Shown: positions 17,207 through 25,123 of the stretch, piece after piece | How positions within the stretch are numbered: the stretch's first letter is position 1 | How the letters are laid out: each line of letters starts with the position of its first letter | Assembly (NCBI RefSeq): GCF_900177685.1 | Contig: NZ_FXAY01000001.1 | Span: 310,001-374,000, forward strand | Reading direction: 5' to 3' | Length of the DNA stretch: 64,000 nt | DNA from: Agreia pratensis | GTDB lineage: Bacteria > Actinomycetota > Actinomycetes > Actinomycetales > Microbacteriaceae | Notes under the pieces: model-generated | The model's database searches: none | Seen by the model: the letters and a program-made list of their open reading frames with translations, nothing else | What the model was told of the DNA's origin: nothing | Position numbers and translations under genes: made by a program

Positions 17207-17875
17207 TCAGATCCGGGCGCGATCTGGTACTTCACCGGCAAGGAGCAGCGCAACGGTGCCGAGCAGGACTCCCGTTGTGCGTCGTTGCCATGTCGCCCAA
17301 CTCGGGCGACGCGCGAGGAAACTCGCGATCGCTCCAGCAGCCATGACGATGAGCGCATTGACGACGAGGCTGACGGCGATCTGGAGCAGGCCAAGTACGA
17401 GTCCCTGCAGAAGCGGGTGACCCCGTTGGGGATCGATGAACTGCGGGATCACTGTCAGGTACATGATCGCGGCCTTGGGGTTGAGCAGATTGGTGGTCAG
17501 ACCCATGCGGAAGAGGCGGCCAGTGCTGTCGCGGGACAGGTCACGGACATCGAACACCCCTCGGCCGCTCGGGCGCAGGGCTTGCCACGCCAGGTGAGCG
17601 AGGTAGGCGACTCCCGCGACCTTGAGCCCGATGAATAGCCACGGAACAGCTACGAACACAACAGCCAGCCCCAGGTTTGTCATCAGCATGTAAATGATGA
17701 AGCCCAGCCCGGTCCCCGCCAAAGAGATCAGCCCGGCCCGGCGTCCCTGACTGATGCTGCGCGACGTGAGGTAGATCATATTCGGACCGGGAGTGAGAAC
17801 CATCGTCAGGGCCGTGAAGACCATGGCCACAGCAGCAGCTGCGGAGACGGGAGAAGCCAGTGTCGCGAGAGTCAC
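17207..17875 (-). CDS. LysE/RhtB-family amino acid exporter
   Basis: 222 aa integral membrane protein with about six helices. It has the family signature LTPGPNMIYLTSRSISQGRRAGL near the N-terminus and NLLNPKAAIMYLTVIPQF in the middle. The family exports amino acids or derivatives (lysine, homoserine, threonine and others); the substrate cannot be read from sequence. GTG at 17875 is chosen: GGTGGGA lies just upstream, and the longer frame from 17911 would run into the divergent gene. It is divergent from a CGNR zinc-finger gene with 25 bases between starts and converges with the GH15 gene, whose stop is 4 bases away. Confidence 0.9.
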   Translation of the reverse strand: MTLATLASPVSAAAAVAMVFTALTMVLTPGPNMIYLTSRSISQGRRAGLISLAGTGLGFIIYMLMTNLGLAVVFVAVPWLFIGLKVAGVAYLAHLAWQALRPSGRGVFDVRDLSRDSTGRLFRMGLTTNLLNPKAAIMYLTVIPQFIDPQRGHPLLQGLVLGLLQIAVSLVVNALIVMAAGAIASFLARRPSWATWQRRTTGVLLGTVALLLAGEVPDRARI

Positions 17876-17900
17876 ATTCCCACCATGGTGTAATGCCTTT

Positions 17901-18425
17901 ATGCACCTCAACCCTTACGGCGAGTACGCGGTCCTCCTTGCACAGTCACTCGCGAACGGCTGGCCCAGCAAGCGCTCACGAGTCGTCGATCGAACTCGGG
18001 AGTTCGGCATGACGATGCCGTTTCCCGAACGAGCGGAGGACCACATCCGCTGCCGTGTGGTGCTGGACACCTGGCTGAGCGTCGTCGATGCGGGCACGCC
18101 CGACGATCGGGCAGCGATTCTCAACGAACAGATGGCCGTCGCCTCGGCCTACCCTCGCCTGACCGACCACAACGGCGAGGGGTGGCACCTGCACTACCGC
18201 GACGTCGACAACGATCTCCCGCGCGTACTCAGAGCCGTTTTCATGGTCGGGACCGCTCTTCACCTGACCACTCGCGGCATGACTCGCCTCGGGCGCTGCG
18301 CCGCGGCACCGTGCACGAATGTCGTCGTAGACGTGTCACGCAACGGCACGCAACGGTACTGCTCGCCTCGGTGCGGAAGCAGGGACGCCGTCAGGCGCCA
18401 CAGGGCCCGCCTGCAATCGCCCTGA
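17901..18425 (+). CDS. CGNR zinc-finger protein, probable regulator of the divergent exporter
   Basis: 174 aa. The N-terminal part begins HLNPYGEYAVLLAQSLANG, typical of the ABATE-type domain found with CGNR fingers. The C-terminus has RLGRCAAAPCTNVVVD then RYCSPRCGSRDAVRRHRAR, a CGNR-type zinc-binding and DNA-contact motif (Cys pairs, and CGSRD in place of CGNR). ATG 17901 has TGTAAT six bases upstream, so it may be leaderless. Proteins of this family are thought to be transcription factors. The 25-base divergent gap to the LysE gene suggests it controls that exporter, which is inference from position. Confidence 0.85.
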   Translation: MHLNPYGEYAVLLAQSLANGWPSKRSRVVDRTREFGMTMPFPERAEDHIRCRVVLDTWLSVVDAGTPDDRAAILNEQMAVASAYPRLTDHNGEGWHLHYRDVDNDLPRVLRAVFMVGTALHLTTRGMTRLGRCAAAPCTNVVVDVSRNGTQRYCSPRCGSRDAVRRHRARLQSP

Positions 18426-18463
18426 ACCTGCTCGAGGCGCGTTCGACTAACGCGACCGCACGC

Positions 18464-18886
18464 CTAGTCGGCCGACGGCCGCTGACGTTGCTGCTTGGTC
18501 TCTGACCGACGCTTCTTTCCCGCGAGGTGGCGTCGAGCCGAACCCCTCGTCGGCTTGGTCGCGCGTCGCAGAGCCGCGGGAGGCGCCAGTGCGTCCCGCA
18601 CGAGCTCGCCGAGATGCACGAGGGCGGTCTCGCGATTGCGAAGCTGCGAGCGCTGGGCGGATACCGTCACCGTGATGCGACCAGCCACGAGACGTCGACC
18701 GAGCCTGCTGATGAGTTGCTCCCGTTGCGACTCGCTGAGCACGATGGAATTCACCACGTCCCACGTGAGCTGCACTCGGCTGTCAGAGGTGTTGACGTGC
18801 TGGCCGCCCGGACCCGACGAGCGCGAGAACCGCCACTCGAGCTCTGCGGCTGGAATGGTGAGGTCGGGCACCACCTCGAGATCCAT
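18464..18886 (-). CDS. arfB: Alternative ribosome-rescue factor / peptidyl-tRNA hydrolase
   Basis: 140 aa, the usual ArfB length. The RF-1-like catalytic domain has FSRSSGPGGQHVNTSDSRVQL with the GGQ motif at 27-29 that hydrolyses peptidyl-tRNA on stalled ribosomes. The very basic C-terminal tail (KPTRGSARRHLAGKKRRSETKQQRQR) is the part that enters the empty mRNA channel. ATG 18886 gives the standard N-terminus; the open frame continues upstream but there overlaps the divergent esterase gene. Function follows from the family; nothing here indicates regulation. Confidence 0.93.
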   Translation of the reverse strand: MDLEVVPDLTIPAAELEWRFSRSSGPGGQHVNTSDSRVQLTWDVVNSIVLSESQREQLISRLGRRLVAGRITVTVSAQRSQLRNRETALVHLGELVRDALAPPAALRRATKPTRGSARRHLAGKKRRSETKQQRQRPSAD

Positions 18887-18922
18887 GGTGCAAGCGTGGC
18901 ACGATCGGCCACAATTGACCTC

Positions 18923-19954
18923 ATGACTTCTCGTCGAAGCGCTGGGCAGCGGGGCGATGTCGCCCTCACGGTCGTCGGCGCGGCGGCGCTGGCGGCGCTG
19001 GCGGCCGGTATTGCGGCCGCTGCGTGGAAGCTGAGCCCCTGGCCATCCGCCCTGATCGTGCGCTCCGTCTTCGAGCGAGACGGTGCGCGCGTTCTGAAGG
19101 CCCTGCGCGCACACTCACCCGGCGGGGTCGACCGGGCCACCGGCATCCGGTATCGCCCTCGCGACCCGCACGCGCTGCTGGATGCCTACTGGTCGGCCGG
19201 CACGTCGGCGCCCAGACCGACCGTGATCTGGACCCACGGCGGCGCGTGGATCTCGGGCAGCCGGGCGAACGCGGCGCCATATTTCGAACTGCTGGCTGCA
19301 GCGGGCTTCACCGTGGTGAGCCTCGACTACACGCGCGGGCCTGCGAGCCGGTACCCGGGCGCTCTTCACCAGTTGAACGACGCCCACGCCTATCTCGTCG
19401 CCCACGCCGCTGAGCTGCATGTCGACGCTGATCGCATCGTGCTCGCCGGGGATTCCGCGGGCGCCCAACTCTCGAGCCAGCTGGCCACGGCGATCACCGA
19501 CCCGACGTACGCGGCCGAACTCGGCATCCGACCCGGATTGGCGGCTCACCGGTTGCGTGGCGTGATCTTGCACTGCGGCATCTACGAGATGTCGGGCCTG
19601 CTGCACTCGACCGGGATCATCGGATGGGGCAACCGCACGGCGCTGCGGGCCTACGTGGGTGGGCTGCGCTTCGCCATGTCACCCGCTCTCGCAGAGATGT
19701 CCATGATGCACCGAGCGACAGCGGCCTTCCCGCCCACCTTCATCAGCGGAGGCAACGGCGATCCGCTCACCGATGCCCAGGCGAAACCGTTCGCTGATCG
19801 ACTCGTATCGCTCGGGGTCGACGTGACGCGACTGTTCTGGCCCCATGATCACGAGCCCGCGCTGCCGCACGAATATCAATTCGACCTCGACCGACCAGAA
19901 GGACTTGCCGCACTGAGCGTCGCAATCGACTTCGTGAGACGCCACACTGTATAA
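18923..19954 (+). CDS. Alpha/beta hydrolase, hormone-sensitive-lipase type esterase
   Basis: 343 aa. An N-terminal hydrophobic segment (about residues 13-35) could be a membrane anchor or signal sequence, so the enzyme is probably membrane-associated or exported. The oxyanion-hole motif HGGAW is at 105-109 and the nucleophile elbow GDSAG at 176-180 with Ser178. An acidic residue in GNGDPLTDAQ and a histidine in the WPHDHEPALPHEYQ region complete the likely triad. It belongs to the HSL/acetyl-esterase family acting on short acyl esters; the natural substrate is unknown. The start is 36 bases from divergent arfB. CACAAT seven bases before the ATG could be a weak leaderless -10. Confidence 0.88.
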   Translation: MTSRRSAGQRGDVALTVVGAAALAALAAGIAAAAWKLSPWPSALIVRSVFERDGARVLKALRAHSPGGVDRATGIRYRPRDPHALLDAYWSAGTSAPRPTVIWTHGGAWISGSRANAAPYFELLAAAGFTVVSLDYTRGPASRYPGALHQLNDAHAYLVAHAAELHVDADRIVLAGDSAGAQLSSQLATAITDPTYAAELGIRPGLAAHRLRGVILHCGIYEMSGLLHSTGIIGWGNRTALRAYVGGLRFAMSPALAEMSMMHRATAAFPPTFISGGNGDPLTDAQAKPFADRLVSLGVDVTRLFWPHDHEPALPHEYQFDLDRPEGLAALSVAIDFVRRHTV

Positions 19955-19984
19955 AGCCGATACCCCCCAAGTGAGAAGGATCCG

Positions 19985-21493
19985 ATGAGCGACAACGACG
20001 ACAAGGCCCCAGACCAGCACGGAGCGAAACCGTTGCCCGCTTTCCCCGGCGCGGCCGCCGAGCCTGACGCGCCGGCAACCCCGCCGCAGCAGCCCCCTGC
20101 ACCGCAGCAGCCTCCGGCACCGCAGCAGCCTCCGGCACCGCAGCAGCCTCCGGCACCCCAGGCGCCCTCTGCACCCCAGGCGCCGTCTGTGCCTCAGGCG
20201 CCATCCGCGCCGCAGACGCCGTCCGTGCCCCAAGCGCCATCCGCGCCGCAGGCGCCGCCCGCCTCCCAGGGGCCGTACGTTCCTCCATCGACAGGCCACG
20301 CACCGGCCGCGCCATACGCGCCACAGACTCCGGGCGCCCCGCAGTCCTCTGGTGCGCCGCAGCCGCCTCAGTATGCCGCTGCTCCCCAGCCCGGAGCCGC
20401 CCCGTACGCATCACCGCAGTACGGCTCACAGCCCACTGGCGCATACACGCCGCCGAACAAGCCGAAGGGCAAGCTCGGCACCGGCGCCATCATCGGCATC
20501 GTCGGAGGAGCGATCGTGCTGGTCGTTCTGCTCGTGATCGCTGTCGGCTTCGGCGTATCCCGTATCGGTGGCACCCCTGGCGGCGGAGGCGGCGGAGGCG
20601 ACAAGCCCTCAGCCGAGGCGTCGTCGCCGTCCGATGCGGTCAAGGGTTATCTCACTGCCATCGCAGACAGCGACGCGAAGACGGCACTGAGCTACCTCAG
20701 CTCGTCTCCCAGCGGTGACTCCACGCTGCTCACCGACGAAGCCCTCAAGGCGTCGAACAAGCTCGGCCCGATCACGAAGATCACGGTTCCCAAGTCAGAC
20801 GACAAGAGCGGCTCGGCCGACGTGACGGCGTCGTATCTCTTGAACGGCGAGAAAGTCAGCACGACGTTCACCGCCTCCGACTACGACCGCGACGGAAAGT
20901 GGGAGATCAGCGGCGGCACCGGCTCCATCTACACGCGCTCCTTCGACGGACTCGGTCTGACGATCAACGGCGTGGCCGTCGACGCCGAACAGGTCGACGT
21001 CTTCCCGGGAACCTACGAGTTGGCTACTTCGCTGAAGAACTTCACGCTCACGGGGCCGACCAAGGTGACCGTCACGGAGTCCTACTCGTCTGCCGATACG
21101 AGCGAGATCAAGCCCGCCCTCACGGACGCGGCTCTGCAGCAGTTCCACAGCCTCGTCAGGTCGGCGGTCGACGCCTGTATCGCCTCGACAACCCTGGCGG
21201 CCGGTTGTGGCATCGACATTCCCGCGACCATCAGCGATGGCACGCAGCTGACCGATGGCACGATCACTCGTAGCCTCAGCGCCGACCAGAACGCGACGGT
21301 CGACTCGATGAAGGCCACGCCCAGTTACGACAACCCCACGCTGGTCGAGGGCGAGTACATCGGTTCGCCGTCTGTTACCGCGGACTGCACGAAAGACGGA
21401 GCGACCGGGCGCTGCTCGATCTACTTCGCCCCGTCACTCGGAAAGCCCTCGGTCGACATGGCGTCTGACAACCCGGTGGTGAAGTGGGACTGA
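19985..21493 (+). CDS. Proline-rich single-pass membrane protein, 502 aa
   Basis: Function not recognised. The N-terminal 150-160 residues are a disordered Pro/Gln/Ala tail, cytoplasmic by topology, containing ten tandem six-residue units (PPAPQQ changing to PSAPQA). One transmembrane helix follows (GAIIGIVGGAIVLVVLLVIAVGFGV), then a glycine stretch and an extracellular part of about 290 residues. The early extracellular region (SPSDAVKGYLTAIADSDAKTAL) resembles DUF4878/lumazine-binding-like folds often found after such a helix. The ATG has AGAAGGA five to ten bases upstream. The preceding sequence CCCCCCAAGTG shares ten bases with a palindrome near 28163. It ends at a strong terminator. Confidence 0.85.
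   Translation: MSDNDDKAPDQHGAKPLPAFPGAAAEPDAPATPPQQPPAPQQPPAPQQPPAPQQPPAPQAPSAPQAPSVPQAPSAPQTPSVPQAPSAPQAPPASQGPYVPPSTGHAPAAPYAPQTPGAPQSSGAPQPPQYAAAPQPGAAPYASPQYGSQPTGAYTPPNKPKGKLGTGAIIGIVGGAIVLVVLLVIAVGFGVSRIGGTPGGGGGGGDKPSAEASSPSDAVKGYLTAIADSDAKTALSYLSSSPSGDSTLLTDEALKASNKLGPITKITVPKSDDKSGSADVTASYLLNGEKVSTTFTASDYDRDGKWEISGGTGSIYTRSFDGLGLTINGVAVDAEQVDVFPGTYELATSLKNFTLTGPTKVTVTESYSSADTSEIKPALTDAALQQFHSLVRSAVDACIASTTLAAGCGIDIPATISDGTQLTDGTITRSLSADQNATVDSMKATPSYDNPTLVEGEYIGSPSVTADCTKDGATGRCSIYFAPSLGKPSVDMASDNPVVKWD
20093..20272 (+). repeat. 18-bp tandem repeat array inside the proline-rich gene
   Basis: Ten consecutive 18-base units encode PPAPQQ-type hexapeptides. Units 1-3 are almost identical (CCTCCGGCACCGCAGCAG), while units 4-10 drift to PSAPQA/PSVPQA. 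The in-frame length makes copy-number change by slippage harmless to the frame. Confidence 0.9.
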
Positions 21494-21526
21494 TCTAAGC
21501 GGCGCGAGCGCCGGCATCACAACGAG

Positions 21527-21559
21527 AAAACCCGAGGTCGCAACGACCTCGGGTTTTTT
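21527..21559 (+). terminator. Intrinsic terminator after the proline-rich gene
   Basis: The stem CCCGAGGTCG / CGACCTCGGG around loop CAA is extended by AAAA pairing with TTTT and followed by a run of six T (21554-21559). The A-run on the 5' side makes it potentially bidirectional. Confidence 0.92.
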
Positions 21560-21573
21560 CGTGCAGCCCGAGG

Positions 21574-21614
21574 AAAAAAGAAAAATGGCCCGGAAATCGT
21601 GATGATTCCGGGCC
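21574..21614 (-). terminator. Intrinsic terminator of the tRNA-Lys transcript
   Basis: Read on the minus strand, GGCCCGGAA and TTCCGGGCC form a 9-bp stem with a 10-nt loop, followed by ATTTTTCTTTTTT. It starts six bases after the tRNA 3' end. Confidence 0.88.
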
Positions 21615-21619
21615 TTCGG

Positions 21620-21692
<73 letters not shown>

Positions 21693-21774
21693 CTTGGCGC
21701 GAAACTGCGGCGCCGAGGGAAAACACTACCATGAGATATGAGCGTCGTGCGACGCTTCGATACCGAGGAGAACC

Positions 21775-22257
21775 ATGACCGACACCGTTTCGCGCTTGAC
21801 CGCGGGTACACCCGCCCCCGAGTTCACCCTCCTCGACCAGGATGGCGCCGATGTGTCGCTCAGCGACTTCCGCGGAAAGAAGACGATTATCTACTTCTAC
21901 CCCGAGGCCGACACCCCCGGATGCACCACGCAGGCATGCGACTTCCGCGACAACCTCAATTCGCTTTCAAGCGCCGGTTATCAGGTGCTCGGCGTCTCGC
22001 GCGACAAGCCCGCCAAGCTCGCGGCCTTCAAAGAGAATCAGAATCTCACCTTCCCGCTCCTCTCCGACCCCGCCAAGACCGTGCACGAGGCCTACGCCAC
22101 ATGGGGCGAGAAGTCCCTCTACGGCAAGACCGTCACCGGGGTTATCCGCTCCACGTTCGTGCTCGACGAGAACGGCGTGATCACACTCGCTCTCTACAAC
22201 GTCAAAGCGACGGGCCATGTCGCCTCGCTGCGCAAGAAGCTGGGCATCGATAGCTGA
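21775..22257 (+). CDS. bcp: Thioredoxin-dependent peroxiredoxin (BCP type)
   Basis: 160 aa cytosolic peroxidase that reduces hydrogen peroxide and organic hydroperoxides using thioredoxin. The motif YFYPEADTPGCTTQACDFRD contains the peroxidatic Cys50 and the nearby resolving Cys55, the two-Cys spacing of the BCP/PrxQ class. The C-terminal part (STFVLDENGVI) is typical. GAGGAG ends four bases before the ATG. It is followed 18 bases later by a DUF2200 gene, so the two are probably co-transcribed. Confidence 0.95.
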   Translation: MTDTVSRLTAGTPAPEFTLLDQDGADVSLSDFRGKKTIIYFYPEADTPGCTTQACDFRDNLNSLSSAGYQVLGVSRDKPAKLAAFKENQNLTFPLLSDPAKTVHEAYATWGEKSLYGKTVTGVIRSTFVLDENGVITLALYNVKATGHVASLRKKLGIDS

Positions 22258-22275
22258 TCAGAAGGGAACCGGGCC

Positions 22276-22626
22276 GTGGAACGGCATCGCATCTTCAGTA
22301 CGAGTTTCGCGAGCATCTATCCGCACTACGTGGCCAAGGCCGAGCGCAAAGGCCAGAACCCGTCAGATGTCGACCTGGTGATTCGATGGTTGACGGGCTA
22401 CAGCCAGATCGAGCTCGAGAGAGTCATCGCCGAGGAGGTGACGCTCGAGCAGTTTTTCGAGGAAGCCCCGGCCTTGAATCCGAATGCGTCACTCATCACG
22501 GGTGTGATCTGTGGAATCCGTGTCGAAGAGATCGATGATCCTCTCATGCAGAAGATCCGTTACATGGACAAGCTCGTCGACGAGGTCGGTCGCGGAAAGA
22601 AGATGACCTCCATCCTGCGCTCCTGA
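22276..22626 (+). CDS. DUF2200 family protein
   Basis: 116 aa. [23 protein letters not shown] and the following [15 protein letters not shown] match the DUF2200 pattern of small cytosolic proteins of unknown function. The GTG start at 22276 has GAAGGGAA about eight bases upstream. The sequence ends in a helical basic stretch ([20 protein letters not shown]). It probably shares a transcript with bcp. No catalytic residues are obvious. Confidence 0.88.
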   Translation: MERHRIFSTSFASIYPHYVAKAERKGQNPSDVDLVIRWLTGYSQIELERVIAEEVTLEQFFEEAPALNPNASLITGVICGIRVEEIDDPLMQKIRYMDKLVDEVGRGKKMTSILRS

Positions 22627-22645
22627 TGACGATTCGCAGCGTCAG

Positions 22646-23086
22646 CTAAGAGAGCCTGCGCGTGGCCGCCACCACGGGCGGGCTCAAGAGCAGAAGGATG
22701 GCCACGACCGCAGGAGCCAGCAGCGCCCACCCGAGCGACGGTACGGCGAAAACGCCCTGAAAGCATCCGATCGCGACCGCGATCTGCAGAAGCTGCCACG
22801 TCAATGCCGCACCCCGCACCCAACTCTGGCTGCGCAGAAGGCCGACGACCATCGCCCATAGGGCACACGCGAGACCCGCGGCGAGAAGCAGGATGACCAC
22901 GGCCGAGGCGAACGAATCCGGGGTGGCGGTGAGCAGTTCGAAGACGAGCCAGACAGTGACACCCGTCGCGAGAGCAGCTTCGGCGGCGAGCACCACAGAC
23001 AGGGCGATCAACAGAATCGGTCGTCGCGACGACTGATCCGATACTTGTTCACCCGGATTTGGCTTCGAATTCAGCGGTTCACTCAC
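22646..23086 (-). CDS. Small integral membrane protein, 146 aa
   Basis: Four hydrophobic segments follow a polar N-terminus ([21 protein letters not shown]): [63 protein letters not shown] and [20 protein letters not shown]. The pattern resembles conserved actinobacterial four-helix proteins of unknown function. GTG 23086 is preferred over the longer frame because AGGGG lies about nine bases ahead on the minus strand. It converges with the DUF2200 gene and is divergent from whiB1. Confidence 0.8.
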   Translation of the reverse strand: MSEPLNSKPNPGEQVSDQSSRRPILLIALSVVLAAEAALATGVTVWLVFELLTATPDSFASAVVILLLAAGLACALWAMVVGLLRSQSWVRGAALTWQLLQIAVAIGCFQGVFAVPSLGWALLAPAVVAILLLLSPPVVAATRRLS

Positions 23087-23290
23087 AGCCGTTACCCCTA
23101 GAAAAGTCTTGATTTGCAATTACCAGTATGCGACCATATTTGAGGTCAATGTTGCTCACAGTGACGTGGGTGGATGCAGATTTTTCTCTGCAGCAGTCCC
23201 TGTGCCATTGACCTTCACCCGAATCTTAGGCCGAGCCTTTTTCTACAACCGTAGGGCAGCCCAAGCTTCCGCACTATAAGGAGCACCCCC

Positions 23291-23539
23291 ATGGATTGGC
23301 GCGACAAAGCAGCCTGCCTCACCGCAGACCCCGAGCTGTTCTTCCCCGTCGGCAACACCGGCCCCGCTGTCGACCAGATCGACAAGGCCAAGACCGTGTG
23401 CGCACGTTGCACGGTCACCGAGATCTGCCTGCAGTACGCCCTCGAGACCGGTCAGGACTCGGGCGTGTGGGGTGGACTCAGCGAAGACGAGCGTCGCGCT
23501 CTGAAGCGTCGCGCCGCCCGCGCCCGCCGCGCCTCCTAA
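23291..23539 (+). CDS. whiB1: WhiB1-type iron-sulfur transcription factor
   Basis: 82 aa. Four cluster-binding cysteines Cys9, Cys37, Cys40 and Cys46 match WhiB1 spacing, followed by the GVWGG turn (58-62) and the basic tail LKRRAARARRAS that contacts DNA. MDWRDKAAC and ELFFPVGN are typical of WhiB1. The 4Fe-4S protein is NO-sensitive and binds the primary sigma factor in mycobacteria. AAGGAG precedes the ATG by seven to eight bases. The 200-base upstream gap probably holds its promoter. The gene lies next to pdtaS, as in M. tuberculosis (Rv3219/Rv3220c). Confidence 0.96.
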   Translation: MDWRDKAACLTADPELFFPVGNTGPAVDQIDKAKTVCARCTVTEICLQYALETGQDSGVWGGLSEDERRALKRRAARARRAS

Positions 23540-23553
23540 CCCGCACCGCACAC

Positions 23554-23615
23554 ACGAGCCGCGATTTCGCGGGCTGTTGTTCTTACCCACGACAGCTTGA
23601 GAAATCGCGGCTCGT
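23554..23615. terminator. Long inverted repeat between convergent whiB1 and pdtaS
   Basis: A perfect 15-bp inverted repeat (ACGAGCCGCGATTTC at 23554-23568 and its complement at 23601-23615) encloses a second stem (GCTGTTGT with ACGACAGC, one wobble). The whole folds into one 62-nt hairpin. There is no T-run. Its position between convergent genes suggests a bidirectional terminator. Confidence 0.65.
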
Positions 23616-23625
23616 TCGTGTTGTG

Positions 23626-25119
23626 CTACGGCTTCGTCAGCCAGCGGAACGGGATCTCGATCGTCACGACCGTGCCCGAGCCCACCATCGTGTGCCAGTC
23701 GATGGTGCCGCCGAGCTCGCCCTGAATGAGGGTTCGCACGATCTGCGTGCCGAGCCCGGAGCCGACCTTGCCCTCGGGCAGGCCGGTTCCGTTATCGCGC
23801 ACCTCGACAGTCAAGTTCTCTTCCGAACGGGTGGCCACGATCTCGACCTGACCTTCCTGCCCGGCAAGTCCGTGCTCGACGGCGTTCGTGACGAGTTCGG
23901 TGAGGGCCAGCGCGAGTGGGGTGGCGTACTCACTGGGCAGAATGCCGAAACTCCCGCTGGACTTCGGATGCACAGTGGTGTTGTGCGCCGAGGCGACCTC
24001 GGCCACCAGCAGCAGCACTCGGTCGAATACCTCGTCGAAGTCGACGCGCTGGTTGAGCCCCTCGCTCAGGGTGTCGTGCACCACGGCGATCGCCGCGACC
24101 CGCCGCATGGCCTGAGTCAGAGCGTCTTTCGCGTCTTCTGAGTGAGTTCGGCGCGCCTGAATGCGCAGGAGCGACGCGACCGTCTGCAGGTTGTTCTTGA
24201 CCCGATGGTGGATCTCGCGGATCGTCGCGTCTTTCGTGATGAGCTCACGCTCTGTGTGCCTCAGCTCTGTCACGTCGCGGCACAGCACGATCGCGCCGAA
24301 GCGAGTGCCCTGCAGCCGCAGCGGAATCGCACGAAGCGACACCGTGACGCCCTTGGCCTCGATGTCGGTGCGCCACGGCGCCCGACCCGTCACCACAAGA
24401 GGCAGAGACTCGTCGACCTCGAGTCGGCCACCGAGAAGTGTCGTCGTGACCTCCGCTAGCGACTGGCCTTCGAGTTCTTCGGGAAAGCCCATACGGTTGA
24501 ACGCCGACAGGCCGTTGGGGCTCGCGAACGTGACGATCCCGTCGGCGTCGAGCCTGATCAGACCGTCGGATGCGCGAGGTGCGCCTCGACGCGGCCCGGT
24601 CGGGGCGCCCAGGTCGGGAAAATCGCCGGTGCCGATCATGGCGAAGAGATCGTTGGCGCACTCGTTGAACGTCAGCTCCTGGCGGCTGGGAGTGCGCGTC
24701 TCGCTGAGATTGGTGTGCCGAGTGATGACCGCGATGGGGTTGTCGGTCGTCTGCCGGTCGTTGGGCACAAGGCGTCGAAGCACGGGAACGGCGCGCACTC
24801 GCGTCGGAGTCTCCTCGTACCAGTCGGGGGCCGCCGTGTCGACGATCACGGAGTTGCGGAAGGCCTCGGTGACCTGGGTGTTCCACTCGGGCTTGATCTT
24901 CTGACCGACGAAGTCGCGGTAGAAGAGAGTCGCCGAGCTCGACGGGCGGGCGTGGGCGACGGCGAGGAAAGAGTCGTCGTCGGTCGGAACCCAGAGCACG
25001 ATGTCTGCGAACGCGAGGTCGGCCAGAAGCTGCCAGTCGCTGACCAGCAGATGCAGCCATTCGACATCGGCTTCGGAGGAACGGCCCTGGGCAAGTACGA
25101 GATCACTGAGCGTCGACAC
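23626..25119 (-). CDS. pdtaS: PdtaS-type sensor histidine kinase
   Basis: 497 aa soluble kinase. The N-terminal GAF-like region (about 20-160) and a PAS domain (about 185-290, DADGIVTFASPNGLSAFNRMG) precede the HisKA_2 motif REIHHRVKNNLQTVASLLR, with predicted phospho-His at 304, and a HATPase with ELVTNAVEHG and GSGLGTQIV. This is the order in mycobacterial PdtaS, which signals to the RNA-binding antiterminator PdtaR; no pdtaR gene is in this window. The GTG start lies 4 bases after the upstream CpaE-like stop, so it is probably in the same operon. Neighbouring whiB1 matches mycobacterial synteny. Confidence 0.93.
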   Translation of the reverse strand: MSTLSDLVLAQGRSSEADVEWLHLLVSDWQLLADLAFADIVLWVPTDDDSFLAVAHARPSSSATLFYRDFVGQKIKPEWNTQVTEAFRNSVIVDTAAPDWYEETPTRVRAVPVLRRLVPNDRQTTDNPIAVITRHTNLSETRTPSRQELTFNECANDLFAMIGTGDFPDLGAPTGPRRGAPRASDGLIRLDADGIVTFASPNGLSAFNRMGFPEELEGQSLAEVTTTLLGGRLEVDESLPLVVTGRAPWRTDIEAKGVTVSLRAIPLRLQGTRFGAIVLCRDVTELRHTERELITKDATIREIHHRVKNNLQTVASLLRIQARRTHSEDAKDALTQAMRRVAAIAVVHDTLSEGLNQRVDFDEVFDRVLLLVAEVASAHNTTVHPKSSGSFGILPSEYATPLALALTELVTNAVEHGLAGQEGQVEIVATRSEENLTVEVRDNGTGLPEGKVGSGLGTQIVRTLIQGELGGTIDWHTMVGSGTVVTIEIPFRWLTKP

Positions 25120-25123
25120 CTGC

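Noticed and set aside
20093-20272. Direct repeats resembling a CRISPR array
   Set aside because: The 18-base units are contiguous, in frame and encode Pro/Gln hexapeptides; there are no unique spacers or cas genes.
23140-23180. CRP-type site upstream of whiB1, as reported for mycobacteria
   Set aside because: Only one TGTGA-like half-site can be read on the minus strand; the second half does not match.
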